Of a DNA stretch of 64,000 nt, positions 17,294 through 26,213 are shown in pieces. The notes below the pieces were generated by a model that had not been told where the DNA came from, did not search any database, and was given only the letters and a program-made list of their open reading frames with translations. The stretch covers positions 1,116,001 to 1,180,000 of the forward strand of contig BQMF02000004.1 of NCBI GenBank assembly GCA_027922465.2, written 5' to 3'. Source of the DNA: Turritopsis dohrnii (Eukaryota > Cnidaria > Hydrozoa > Anthoathecata > Oceaniidae). Within the stretch, counting starts at the first letter, position 1, and each line of letters begins with the position of its first letter. A program made the position numbers and the translations under genes.

Positions 17294-17371
17294 TGTTAAC
17301 TATATAGTCTGAAAAAATTGGAAATTTCTAAACTACCTTAAAGGAGAGCTAATTACATATGTATATTAAAC

Positions 17372-20300
17372 ATGACTACTAAAAATACTGTTGTTGAATT
17401 AAAAGCTTTCGCTAGAGAACGCGGTTTACATGGCTACTCAAAACTCAGAAAAGCTGAGTTGATCGAATTATTAGCAAACCCACCTGTCCGACCTGTTCCA
17501 CCACCAAGACCCGTTCCATTTATTCCTATCCAACAAGATATGGATTTGTTTGAGCAACAAGAAATGGGAAAATCTCGACCTGTTGTGAAAAGCAAGTTGA
17601 ATGAATGGAGAGATTGGTTAGTAAATCATGTACCTAAAGCTATTAAGGAGAAAGTGAGTGGCGCTTTCAGAGAGATGAAGAAGAAGATTCTCAATCTCTA
17701 CAAGAGGAAGACTGATGAAAAAGATGAAAAATTGGTGGAACCAGAAGCGTTTGTCCCCATTGAAATGGCGTTTGAGGGTTCTTACAAAAGGTTCAAGATA
17801 AACTCAGATGGAAAAAAGGACGTTGATTTGTTTCTCAAAAAGGTTCGACCCATTTTAAGTGATCTGATTATGAGAGAACTCAAAAATAAAAAATCAATAA
17901 AAATTCAAGCAACTGTGTGGATCAAATGGAGAAAAGAAGATCTATCCAATCCTGAAGCAACAATCTACGTTGATAAGGGGTTCAATAGCAATATGGAAAC
18001 AATTCACAATGAAAGCGATATATCTGATGTTATTAATAAGATGTTCAATAAGATAATCGAACAGGTTGAAAACCCTGCGTTACCTCAATCCGGCTTTGTT
18101 ATCGATAAAATTTTAAATATTGATGTGGACTTTCACAAGCTAAAATTAACGAGAGGCAGCTCTTACTTGCCGCTACCTAAGAATTTCAGTGGTAAGTATT
18201 CGATAATCAATCCTAAAAACAAAGATGATGAAGAGTGTTTCAAATGGGCTGTTACTGCTGCTTTGAACCACAATGAGATTAAGAAAAATCCACAAAGGAT
18301 AATGAATCTCAAGAAACACATTGATAAATATAATTGGGAGGGTTTATCGTTTCCAATGGCGCTAAATAAAATAGATTTGTTTGAAAGGAGGAACCCTGAT
18401 ATCGCTGTGCATGTTTTAACAAAAGACGAGAAAGAAGGTATGTATATGTGTCGTAAGTCGAAGCATCTTGATCGCAAAGAAACAGTTGTTTTGTTTTTAT
18501 TATGTGAAGAGGAAAAGAGACATTATATAGCTGTAAAGAACTTGAGCGGTGTCTTGAGTAAGGTCAACTCGAATCACGAACATAAGGAGCATTATTGCTT
18601 GAATTGTCTCAATGGATTCTCAAGTGAGAAAACACGAGATGAACACTTTGAATATTGTAAAAATAATGATGTTGCTAAGATTGAGATGCCAAATGAGGGT
18701 AGCACCGTTAAGTTTCATGACGGTCAGTATCAGCTCAAAGCTCCTTTCATAATGTATGCTGATTTCGAAGCTTTGTCAAAAGAGGTTTGTAAAGAACCGC
18801 GTAGCGTTATTGGATCATCCACTAAAAAGGTTGGTATACATATCCCCACAGGCTTCTGTTGTTATAGCAAATTTGCTCATGGTGAAGTTTCAGACCCTCT
18901 AACGCTTTATCGAGGTGAAGACTGTGTTTTACGTTTTGTAGATCATGCGGTAGGTGAAGTGAAAAGGCTATACAATATGTTTCCTAAACAGAGAATGCGA
19001 GACCTCACATATGAAGAGGAACAGGGATTTATCGATTCAGATAAGTGCCACATATGTATGAAAGAATTTGAAAAAGATAATATTAAGGTTAGGGATCACT
19101 GTCATTTTACTGGTAAATTTCGTGGAGCTGCACATCAGTCTTGTAATATTCGTTACAAAGTGCCTAAATACATCCCGATCGTCTTTCACAATTTGAGCGG
19201 ATATGATGCTCATCTATTTATCAAAGAACTAGCTAAACAGTATGGAGATGAAGGGATTGCCGTCATCGCTGAAAACAAAGAAAAATATATCTCTTTCTCA
19301 TTGGATGTTAAGGTTGGTGAATACATTGATAAAAATGGAGTGACTAGAATTCAAAAGATACAGTTGAGATTCATCGATAGCGTGCGTTTCATGGCTAGTA
19401 GTCTGGATAACTTGGTAAACAATCTATCCGACGATCAGTGTAAAAACCTTCGAAAATTCTTCAAGGGTGATGAGCAATTCAAACTATTGAGAAGAAAAGG
19501 AGTTTATCCTTATGAATACATTGATTCTTTTGATAAGTTTAACGAAACTAAGCTCCCACCAAAAGATGCTTTCTACAGCAAGTTGAACATGAAAGGTATC
19601 AGTGATGCTGATTATACACATGCGCAGAATGTGTGGAAACATATGAAAAATAAAAATATGGGTGCGTATCATGATCTCTATCTCAAGACAGACGTTCTAT
19701 TGCTTGCTGATGTTTTTGAGACTTTTAGGGAAACATGTATAACAAACTATAAATTGGATCCTGCACATTTTTACACTGCTCCAGGACTAGCTTGGCAAGC
19801 CTGTTTGAAAAAGACAGAGGTTGAGTTGGATCTATTATCAGATATGGATATGTTTCTGTTCGTAGAGCAAGGTATTAGAGGAGGTCTCTGTCAGGCTGTT
19901 CATAGACATGCTAAAGCTAATAACAAGTATATGGATGCTAAATATAAGAAGACTGAAGAAAGTAGCTATCTCCAATACCTTGATGCAAACAATCTATATG
20001 GATGGGCTATGATTCAGAAGCTACCGACAGGGAATTTCAAATGGGTAGATGCTAATAAATTTACCACCGATTTCATTTCAAAGTTGGCTGAGAAAGACGG
20101 TAAATATGGTTATCTTCTTGAAGTTGATGTGAACTATCCTCAGGAGCTTCATGATTCACATAACGATCTTCCGTTTATGCCTGGGCGAAAGAAGATCAAT
20201 GGTGTAGAAAAGCTAACTCCATGTCTTTCAGACAAGAAGAACTATATTATTCATATCCGTGCACTTGATCAAGCGCTGAAGCATGGTCTTGTTCTTGAAA

Positions 20301-21190
20301 AGGTTCATAGAGTACTGAGATTTAGACAAAGTGCATGGTTGAAGCCGTACATCGATTTCAACACCAATTTGCGTACTAAATCAAAGAATGACTTTGAAAA
20401 GGACTTTTTCAAGCTCATGAACAATTCAGTCTTTGGTAAAACTATGGAGAATCAACGTAAACATAAAGACATACGCTTGGCTACCAAGAAAGAACAATAT
20501 GAGAAGCTGGTTATGAAACCTAATTTCAAGGGTAGTATCTGTTTCAGTGAACATTTGATGGCTGCTGAAATGCAAAAGATCAAACTCGTGTTGAACAAGC
20601 CGATCTATCTGGGACCTACAGTTCTTGATTTGTCAAAGACGATTATGTACGAGTTTCATTATGATTATATGAAACCAAAATATGGTAACAATCTAAAGCT
20701 CTGCTATATGGATACAGACAGCTTTGTCTATCACATCAAAACCGACGACTTCTACAAAGATATTGCTGATGATGTAGCTTTGAGATTCGACACTTCAGCG
20801 TATGATGAGAAAGATAACAGACCTTTACCCATAGGTTTGAATAAGAAAGTCATTGGCCTAATGAAAGATGAGTTGGGTGGTAAGATAATGACAGAGTTTG
20901 TTGCTCTAAGAGCGAAGACATATGCATATAAACAGCTAGATGGAAAAGAAGACAAGAAGTGCAAGGGAGTCAAGAAGTGCGTAGTAAAGAAGACCATGGG
21001 GTTTGATGATTACAAGAGATGCTTGTTCGATGGTAAGAATGTTTACAGAGAACAGATGACCTTTCAATCGATTAAGCAAAATGTTCACACTATAAAAACA
21101 AACAAACTCGCTCTCAATGCGGATGATGACAAAAGAATTATCGTCGATGGTATAGCAACATATGCTAGAGGACATTATAGATATGTATAA
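17372..21190 (+). CDS. Protein-primed family B DNA polymerase (Polinton pPolB)
   Basis: Intact, 1272 residues. Residues 1-36 are SAP-like, followed by a proline-rich linker and a basic region. The exonuclease motifs are YADFEAL (about 463), HNLSGYDAHLF (about 606) and YHDLYLKTDVLLLAD (about 766). A zinc-knuckle/HNH-like insert lies between the first two (CHIC at about 559, then DHCHFTGKFRGAAHQSCN). The polymerase motifs are DANNLYG (about 870), NNSVFGKT (about 1016) and YMDTDS (about 1111). The basic, Cys-containing C-terminus is usual in this group. The family replicates linear DNA from a protein primer. This is the longest undamaged gene of the element. All catalytic carboxylates I can place are present. 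Confidence 0.95.
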   Translation: MTTKNTVVELKAFARERGLHGYSKLRKAELIELLANPPVRPVPPPRPVPFIPIQQDMDLFEQQEMGKSRPVVKSKLNEWRDWLVNHVPKAIKEKVSGAFREMKKKILNLYKRKTDEKDEKLVEPEAFVPIEMAFEGSYKRFKINSDGKKDVDLFLKKVRPILSDLIMRELKNKKSIKIQATVWIKWRKEDLSNPEATIYVDKGFNSNMETIHNESDISDVINKMFNKIIEQVENPALPQSGFVIDKILNIDVDFHKLKLTRGSSYLPLPKNFSGKYSIINPKNKDDEECFKWAVTAALNHNEIKKNPQRIMNLKKHIDKYNWEGLSFPMALNKIDLFERRNPDIAVHVLTKDEKEGMYMCRKSKHLDRKETVVLFLLCEEEKRHYIAVKNLSGVLSKVNSNHEHKEHYCLNCLNGFSSEKTRDEHFEYCKNNDVAKIEMPNEGSTVKFHDGQYQLKAPFIMYADFEALSKEVCKEPRSVIGSSTKKVGIHIPTGFCCYSKFAHGEVSDPLTLYRGEDCVLRFVDHAVGEVKRLYNMFPKQRMRDLTYEEEQGFIDSDKCHICMKEFEKDNIKVRDHCHFTGKFRGAAHQSCNIRYKVPKYIPIVFHNLSGYDAHLFIKELAKQYGDEGIAVIAENKEKYISFSLDVKVGEYIDKNGVTRIQKIQLRFIDSVRFMASSLDNLVNNLSDDQCKNLRKFFKGDEQFKLLRRKGVYPYEYIDSFDKFNETKLPPKDAFYSKLNMKGISDADYTHAQNVWKHMKNKNMGAYHDLYLKTDVLLLADVFETFRETCITNYKLDPAHFYTAPGLAWQACLKKTEVELDLLSDMDMFLFVEQGIRGGLCQAVHRHAKANNKYMDAKYKKTEESSYLQYLDANNLYGWAMIQKLPTGNFKWVDANKFTTDFISKLAEKDGKYGYLLEVDVNYPQELHDSHNDLPFMPGRKKINGVEKLTPCLSDKKNYIIHIRALDQALKHGLVLEKVHRVLRFRQSAWLKPYIDFNTNLRTKSKNDFEKDFFKLMNNSVFGKTMENQRKHKDIRLATKKEQYEKLVMKPNFKGSICFSEHLMAAEMQKIKLVLNKPIYLGPTVLDLSKTIMYEFHYDYMKPKYGNNLKLCYMDTDSFVYHIKTDDFYKDIADDVALRFDTSAYDEKDNRPLPIGLNKKVIGLMKDELGGKIMTEFVALRAKTYAYKQLDGKEDKKCKGVKKCVVKKTMGFDDYKRCLFDGKNVYREQMTFQSIKQNVHTIKTNKLALNADDDKRIIVDGIATYARGHYRYV

Positions 21191-21266
21191 GAGGTAAGAG
21201 GTAAAAAACAAACAAAAAGTTGAATAAAACAGTATAAAGAATTATACACAGTAATATATAATACCT

Positions 21267-21914
21267 ATGGATACAGACAGATTAAAACGTATTACAAATC
21301 ATCAAAATAAAATGACAAGCATGTCATTATTAACACAGTTGAAAGAAAATAATTGTGTAACTAATTTTGAGAAAGTAATGTGCGATGCATGTTATTATGG
21401 ACACATCAATGTTTTAGAATGGTTGAAAAACAACGGCGTCGTCGATTTTAGTAAAGGAGTAGAATTTGCTTGTTATAACGGACACATTGACGTTTTAGAA
21501 TGGTTGAAAGACAACGGTGTCGTTGATTTTAGTAAAGGAGTAGAATTTGCTTGTTATAACGGACACATTGACGTTTTAGAATGGTTGAAAGACAACGGTG
21601 TCGTTGATTTTAGTAAAGGAGTAGAATTAGCATGTTTTAATGGTCACATCGACGTTTTAGAATGGTTGAAAAACAATGGAGTTACTGATTTTAGTAAAGG
21701 AGTAGAATTTGCTTGTTATAACGGACACATTGACGTTTTAGAATGGTTGAAAGACAACGGTGTCGTTGATTTTAGTAAAGGAGTAGAATTAGCATGTTTT
21801 AATGGTCACATCGACGTTTTAGAATGGTTGAAAAACAATGGAGTTACTGATTTTAGTAAAGGAGTAGAATTTGCTTGTAAAGCTGGGAGTATTGTTAGCT
21901 CATTTATGTTATAA
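21267..21914 (+). CDS. Ankyrin-like protein with 27-residue repeats, Polinton right end
   Basis: 215 residues. After about 40 residues there are six exact 27-residue repeats of the form NGHIDVLEWLKDNG, VVDFSKGVEFACY, ending in a partial seventh. This short repeat type resembles those of amoeba giant viruses more than the 33-residue animal ankyrin. Such proteins usually mediate host protein contacts. Repeats 3-4 and 5-6 form an identical 162-bp doublet, so the array grew recently. The stop codon (21912-21914) lies inside the right TIR, so the last residues (KAGSIVSSFML) are read from repeat DNA and the natural C-terminus may be lost. Confidence 0.75.
   Translation: MDTDRLKRITNHQNKMTSMSLLTQLKENNCVTNFEKVMCDACYYGHINVLEWLKNNGVVDFSKGVEFACYNGHIDVLEWLKDNGVVDFSKGVEFACYNGHIDVLEWLKDNGVVDFSKGVELACFNGHIDVLEWLKNNGVTDFSKGVEFACYNGHIDVLEWLKDNGVVDFSKGVELACFNGHIDVLEWLKNNGVTDFSKGVEFACKAGSIVSSFML
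21400..21888 (+). repeat. 81-bp tandem coding repeats
   Basis: Units begin at about 21400, 21481, 21562, 21643, 21724 and 21805. A 162-bp pair is duplicated without change (21571-21713 matches 21733-21875). The period is a multiple of 3, so copy number can change without breaking the gene. Confidence 0.9.
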
Positions 21915-22126
21915 AAATGAAACTGCTACAAACTGCTTTTTACTACATTTTTTATGAGATATTTAATTGTTTACAATTATGAGTAATTTGTGGTTATAAT
22001 AATAGAAACTGCTTACGTAATCAAAATAACACATTTCGTAACTCATATCGCGTTATGAAAACAAAGGGAAATTCCCGAAATCATATGATATAATTTCTGT
22101 GCTAGCATCGGCACTTTCCTATCTCT
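21890..22126. repeat. Polinton right terminal inverted repeat (copy 2)
   Basis: It runs from TATTGTTAGCTC to the terminus CTATCTCT and is the complement of 6355-6599. Immediately outside is an IS3EU-like transposase gene fragment in reverse orientation. Confidence 0.9.
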
Positions 22127-22737
22127 CTAGAGTTAGATCGAACAACTTTCAGCCATAAAATTCGACGTGAAAAGCCATCAATACAACCATGTATTGGGAA
22201 ACCGAATGGCTTTAATTTGTCGTACCCATCTGCATGCCATGAAAAATTAGGCCCAGGAGAAGTGTATCTCCTTCTACGCAACCGACGAGCCTTTCTAATT
22301 TCGGTTCATTCGGGATCAATTTCTCTTAATAATCTCATAACAGTATCTCTTAGCAAAACTATACCATGTGTAGTTTTCAAGGAATGCCAAGGTCCACGAT
22401 AACCACGCATAGATGAAGGACCTCGAATTTCTCTTTCGATAATGTTTCTTATTTCGTCTTCATTTACTTGAACCTCTTTTCTGCGTAACCCATAAGAGCG
22501 AAGTCTCCTTTTAAGTGTACGAGTGCTTATGTTGATATTATGATAGTTTCGAAGGAAGAGTAAAATGGTATCATAGCTATACCCCACTTTGAAGTACTCT
22601 TGTATTAAATGTTCTTCAGTGTTCCAACTTTGCAGCTGAAGAGGGATACCTGCTGTTTGTTGTCTACTTTGACAGCCACAATGCGAACAGTAAAACGAAC
22701 CAGCTCTAAGTATTTTACCACACGAGATGCAGAACAT
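22127..22737 (-). pseudogene. IS3EU-like DDE transposase fragment, cut by the Polinton
   Basis: Minus-strand frame from ATG at 22737. The N-terminal zinc ribbon (CISCGK and CSHCGC, residues 3-21) is followed by a helix-turn-helix region (LIQEYFKVGYSYDTILLFLR, STRTLKRRLRSYGLRRK). An in-frame TGA at 22306-22308 follows DPE. The same frame then reads a DDE-core start (WHADGYDKLKPFGFPIHGCI, GFSRRILWL) up to the Polinton border, where it is cut. The family is recalled from fish and cnidarian genomes. The second and third catalytic residues are missing here. Confidence 0.65.
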
Positions 22738-22739
22738 CT

Positions 22740-23773
22740 TGCTTAACTGGATTAAATGGATTGGTCCATTTTCTGATTGTTATTAATTTTAAAATTTACC
22801 TTCATCAATTTGAATTTTTTTTATTTCTTGATTCTGAAATATTTTTTTCGATTCTGAAATACTTTCCTTGATTCTGAAATATTTGTCTCGATTTTGAAAT
22901 ACTTTTCTCGATTATGAATTTTATTTCTGGATGGCCCTTGTCGGCCACCATATTTTCCAAGTATTAATGCAGCTTTATCACAATATTTTAGTATTTTATG
23001 ACTTTCCATATCACTCGAGTCATTAACTCCTATTCGAGAAAGCGTTAATTGATCATTATCGATTTCCTTGTTTTAATGATAAATTCAATTGTATTTCCCT
23101 TAAAATTTATTAAAACATTCTTTGTTATTTTAGTATTTTACCATAGATTCTTTGATGGCATCTACTTTGAAGCACGGGTGAAATAAACTTATGTTTTAGA
23201 ACTTTTTGGTAGCGCCTTGTGCTTTGAAACTCTCTTCTTGAAGTTAATAAGATTCATCGAAGTTTATCGAACTTAAATTTTTTTAAAGCATTTTATGTTT
23301 TTTTATGCTTGGTACGTGAGTATTTTGTCTACTTGTCTACAAAAAATGTCTTGGATCAAAATTTGAAACACTTTTAGTTAGTTTCTTATATTTTTTCGAA
23401 GACCTTGTTTGGTTTTTTCTCTTTTCGGTCCTACATAGCTTTCTTTTTTTAAAAAGAAGATTCGCAAAAATGCGACTATGTATTTCCCCAAACTTGCGAA
23501 ATTTTTGCCAATTATTGTGTGTACATAACCATGAGAAAAATGTATCATTAAACAGTATAACTACTATCAACCTGATACTCAGATAAAAATGCTGTCTTTA
23601 CTAATCAGGGTGGAATTGAATTTAATACCACAAAAAAACTTATTTTGGACTTATTATGGAATGAAGATGTTCATGGTCAAATGATAAGGTTTGTCTTATA
23701 ATTTTTGCTGATGAGTTAAAAAGTGAGAAGTTACCATATGGACACTTAGCTAAAAGTTATAAGACCTAAATGT
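22740..23773. other. Intergenic, with a short 20-bp tandem repeat
   Basis: GATTCTGAAAT recurs at a 20-bp spacing five times (about 22829-22929). The rest is A/T-rich with no supported gene; the short frames here lack codon structure or family features. Confidence 0.6.
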
Positions 23774-23939
23774 CAGTGGCGGATCTGGAGGTATGTCGAA
23801 ATTTGTGTAGGAGAGTGTTAGCAATCTAACCATAAAAGAAAAGCGTTCAAATAATCCCATTGGTAAATATAAATTGAATTCACAAATTACGCTAATGCTC
23901 TCCTACACAAATTTCGACATACTTCTAGATCCGCCACTG
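23774..23939. mobile_element. hAT-type MITE
   Basis: Inverted ends CAGTGGCGGATC and GATCCGCCACTG extend to about 42 bp on each side, with a short unpaired middle. A 5-bp direct repeat AATGT flanks it (23769-23773 and 23940-23944). The CAGTGGCGGATC start is common in hAT non-autonomous elements. Confidence 0.75.
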
Positions 23940-24277
23940 AATGTGACTAATATTTCCCCCTTAAACAACTGCATATCATCATTGTTTAAAAGAATTTCAT
24001 CATAACAAATGTATGATCTTTATTGTTGCAGAAGCTTGATATCCTTTATGCCATAAAATCATGGTAAACAATGAAATTCAACAGAACACTTGCTTTTTGT
24101 AACTCGGATAAAACTTACAACATCATACAATCAAATTTGTATACAGGTTTACTGTAAAAAAGAAAAGAAAATTGTTAAACCTAATTTTAGAAGCTACAAT
24201 ACAATACTTTTACCGTGGCTTATCGAACAACATGGTTTTATTTTTAAACAAATAAAAATGATGAAAACTAAAATGTG

Positions 24278-24395
24278 CGGCCGCACAATTTAAATATGCA
24301 GCCGTACGTTTTAAATATGCGGCCGTACGTTTTAATCTGCGGCCGCACCTTATAACATGCGGCCGAACGTTTAAAATGTGCGGCCGCATATTTTG
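24278..24395. repeat. Left GCGGCCGC-type tandem array
   Basis: About six units of ~20 bp with the core GCGGCCG. Three are exact GCGGCCGC octamers and others have single changes such as GCAGCCG. They are separated by A/T-rich spacers. Confidence 0.85.
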
Positions 24396-24530
24396 TTGAC
24401 AGGATGTTTTTTCTGGGCGTTTTCTATTAAACATGGTCTGGAAACTTTACACTACAACTAGATGGCGTATAATTATGAGGTCTGTCGAATTGAAATCTGC
24501 AGCATCGTCAGCATATTTTAAGTTGCAAAT

Positions 24531-25115
24531 ATGGCGTCGTATGTGAAGGTATGTTGTTGTTGGAGATTGTTTCAAAAAGTGTACTTGCGCCAAAATCTAT
24601 TGGTTTTTTCTTTTCTTTTACTTGAAAAATATTACTTTTTGCAGGTTTCTCAATTCTTGGAAGACAGGAGAATCGGATATTTGCTAAATCGTTTCATCTT
24701 GGCAAAAATAGACGATAACATTGCACCTCAAGTGGACAATAATAAGTTAACCGAATTGGGTCTTGCTTATGGCGACATTATTTCATACAGGCAATTTTTC
24801 GCTGACAGCACAGGCGTATCTTCTGACTCAAAAAAGCTATTAACATACAAGGAAAGAGTGGAGGAACTAAAAGAAAGCTTAAAAAGAACACACAGTGGAA
24901 GAATGGATGCCACGAATAGACCAATAACTGTGCAACAAACATACAGTGTTCATGTTGGAATTAAATGTTATGAAAACAAAAAGTACCGACAAAACATAAG
25001 TAAAGGAAGCACAATAATCTTTGATAAGGAGATGACTTATGAAGATATTCACACTCAGTCAAGATCCCATTTCAATGTTTCCAAAGAAATGAAGACATAC
25101 CGTCAATCGTCCTAA
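24531..25115 (+). CDS. Two-exon gene of unknown function in the IS3EU-like element (162 aa)
   Basis: Exon 1 is 24531-24548 (MASYVK), followed by donor GTATGT. The intron ends TTTTTGCAG, and exon 2 is 24645-25115, in phase. Residues 7-50 (VSQFLEDRRIGYLLNRFILA, then KLTELGLAYGDIISYRQFF) look like a SAM-type helical bundle, and a second part holds YSVHVGIKCYENKKYR. Splicing it removes the hydrophobic run seen when the DNA is read straight through. I recall similar proteins carried by cnidarian transposons but know no function. Confidence 0.5.
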   Translation: MASYVKVCCCWRLFQKVYLRQNLLVFSFLLLEKYYFLQVSQFLEDRRIGYLLNRFILAKIDDNIAPQVDNNKLTELGLAYGDIISYRQFFADSTGVSSDSKKLLTYKERVEELKESLKRTHSGRMDATNRPITVQQTYSVHVGIKCYENKKYRQNISKGSTIIFDKEMTYEDIHTQSRSHFNVSKEMKTYRQSS

Positions 25116-25326
25116 CTTCGGACATCCTTCCAAACTTGGGACATAAAAAAAACATATCTGCAAAATACAAACCACATCAGTAAAAGTCCATACTGCACTG
25201 TCAATTAAACTAAATCTAAAACTTGTCATAACTGAACTTAACAAAAATGAAACACTTAAATTAGTTGACTGTACCCTTGAGACGAACGTGATTTATAATT
25301 ACCACGCGTTTAAAGGCGAATATCCA

Positions 25327-25806
25327 CTATGGATAATTGTCCACGGACCGGACCGGATCGGTTCGCAAAACAATAGACCATGTGAAAATATTACGTAATT
25401 TTTGCACGTGGTCTCTTGTTTTGCGAACCGATCCGAAGTGAATATTCATTTTTCTGACGTCTTCTCTTGCGACATTTATATCGTACCGCATAGTGATCAG
25501 TTCAGTCATTTGTCGATATCCGATGTTCTTATCAAGATGGCCTTTATTAATAAATCAAAAATTGAAAACATTACACAGTTAATGTTTCGTAATTGTCCAT
25601 ACTATAAATCCATACTTACCAAGCTCGTTTAATATGATATCTTGTAGAGTCAGAGCATCTACATTTTTTTTACTGCTCAGCCCTTTCTGCTTCAAAACGT
25701 GTTTCAGTTTTCTGACTGTTAACTTTTGTTTATGAAGTTCTGTTATGATATTACAAATGTGCTCATACTTGAGCTTCGGTTTGATGTGGAAGTAATACTC
25801 CACCAA
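25327..25806 (-). pseudogene. IS3EU-like transposase N-terminal exons, degraded
   Basis: Exon 25620-25806 (minus) encodes MVEYYFHIKPKLKYEHICNI and LTVRKLKHVLKQKGLSSKKN, a helix-turn-helix like that of the transposase at 22127-22737. It ends at a good donor (GTAAGT). Farther on, about 25440-25509, RYDINVAREDVRKM resembles the block before the DDE core, then the hairpin breaks the homology. No catalytic core remains. Together with the 6-bp duplication this supports the superfamily assignment. Confidence 0.45.
25354..25434. repeat. ~80-bp hairpin
   Basis: GGATCGGTTCGCAAAACAA and its complement TTGTTTTGCGAACCGATCC flank a centre AATATTACGTAATTTTT. It sits within the IS3EU-like element and interrupts transposase-like sequence. 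Confidence 0.7.
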
Positions 25807-26007
25807 CTATCTAAGGACCCACACCAGTTTGTATCAACAACATCCATTGTGAAATGAAATGCATGCTGTAATGTGGTGCTTCAAATAATTTCTATGGAGT
25901 CAACAACTTGTGAATTCTTTCGACACTGAGATTTACTGACCAGAAAAGATAAAAATATAGACTAGACAAACTAAATGTTAATATATTATTTAAAGCCATC
26001 GACGAAA

Positions 26008-26148
26008 TATGCGGCCGCATGTTATAAGATGCGGCCGCATATTATAAACGTGCGACCGCATATTGAAACGTGCGGCCGCATATTTAAAACGTGTGGCCGC
26101 ATATTTAAACGCGCGGCCGCATATTTTAACGTGCGGCCGCACATTTTA
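26008..26148. repeat. Right GCGGCCGC-type tandem array
   Basis: About seven ~20-bp units, five with exact GCGGCCGC, in inverted orientation relative to 24278-24395. They are spaced by ATATTTAAACGT-like sequence. Confidence 0.85.
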
Positions 26149-26213
26149 GTTTTCATCATTCTTATTTGTTTAAAAAGAAAACCATGTTGTTCGAATCAGC
26201 CACGGTATACTTT

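Larger units (their letters stand above)
6355..22126 (+). mobile_element. Complete Polinton/Maverick element (copy 2)
   Basis: The element is 15,772 bp between AGAGATAG at 6355 and CTATCTCT at 22126. It has ~240-bp terminal inverted repeats and the hallmark Polinton genes: protein-primed polymerase B, retroviral-type integrase, A32-like ATPase and capsid protein. Gene order from the left is membrane virion protein (-), minor virion (+), capsid (+), ATPase (+), PPP1R15-like (-), four small genes (+), 423-aa coiled-coil protein (-), 198 aa (+), 101 aa (+), integrase (-), SAP-like (+), polymerase (+), ankyrin-like (+). The six bases at the two flanks (TTGTTG and CTAGAG) differ, so the expected 6-bp target duplication is missing. 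Confidence 0.95.
24211..26207 (+). mobile_element. TIR element with 6-bp target duplication (IS3EU-like) and NotI-like arrays
   Basis: Ends TACCGTGGCT and AGCCACGGTA lie inside a perfect 6-bp duplication TACTTT (24205-24210 and 26208-26213). The TIRs run about 70 bp and then into arrays of about 20-bp units based on GCGGCCGCATATTTAAACGT, inverted between the two ends. Inside is a two-exon gene (+) and transposase-like exon pieces (-). A 6-bp duplication and a TAY start fit what I recall of the IS3EU superfamily. Length 1,997 bp. Confidence 0.75.

Noticed and set aside
22821..23009. 62-codon frame rich in Lys/Phe
   Set aside because: It is the translation of the 20-bp GATTCTGAAAT tandem repeat.
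24278..24395. CRISPR or cloning-vector NotI sites
   Set aside because: The GCGGCCGC units are part of diverged ~20-bp tandem repeats mirrored at 26008-26148 within TIRs; no vector sequence is present.
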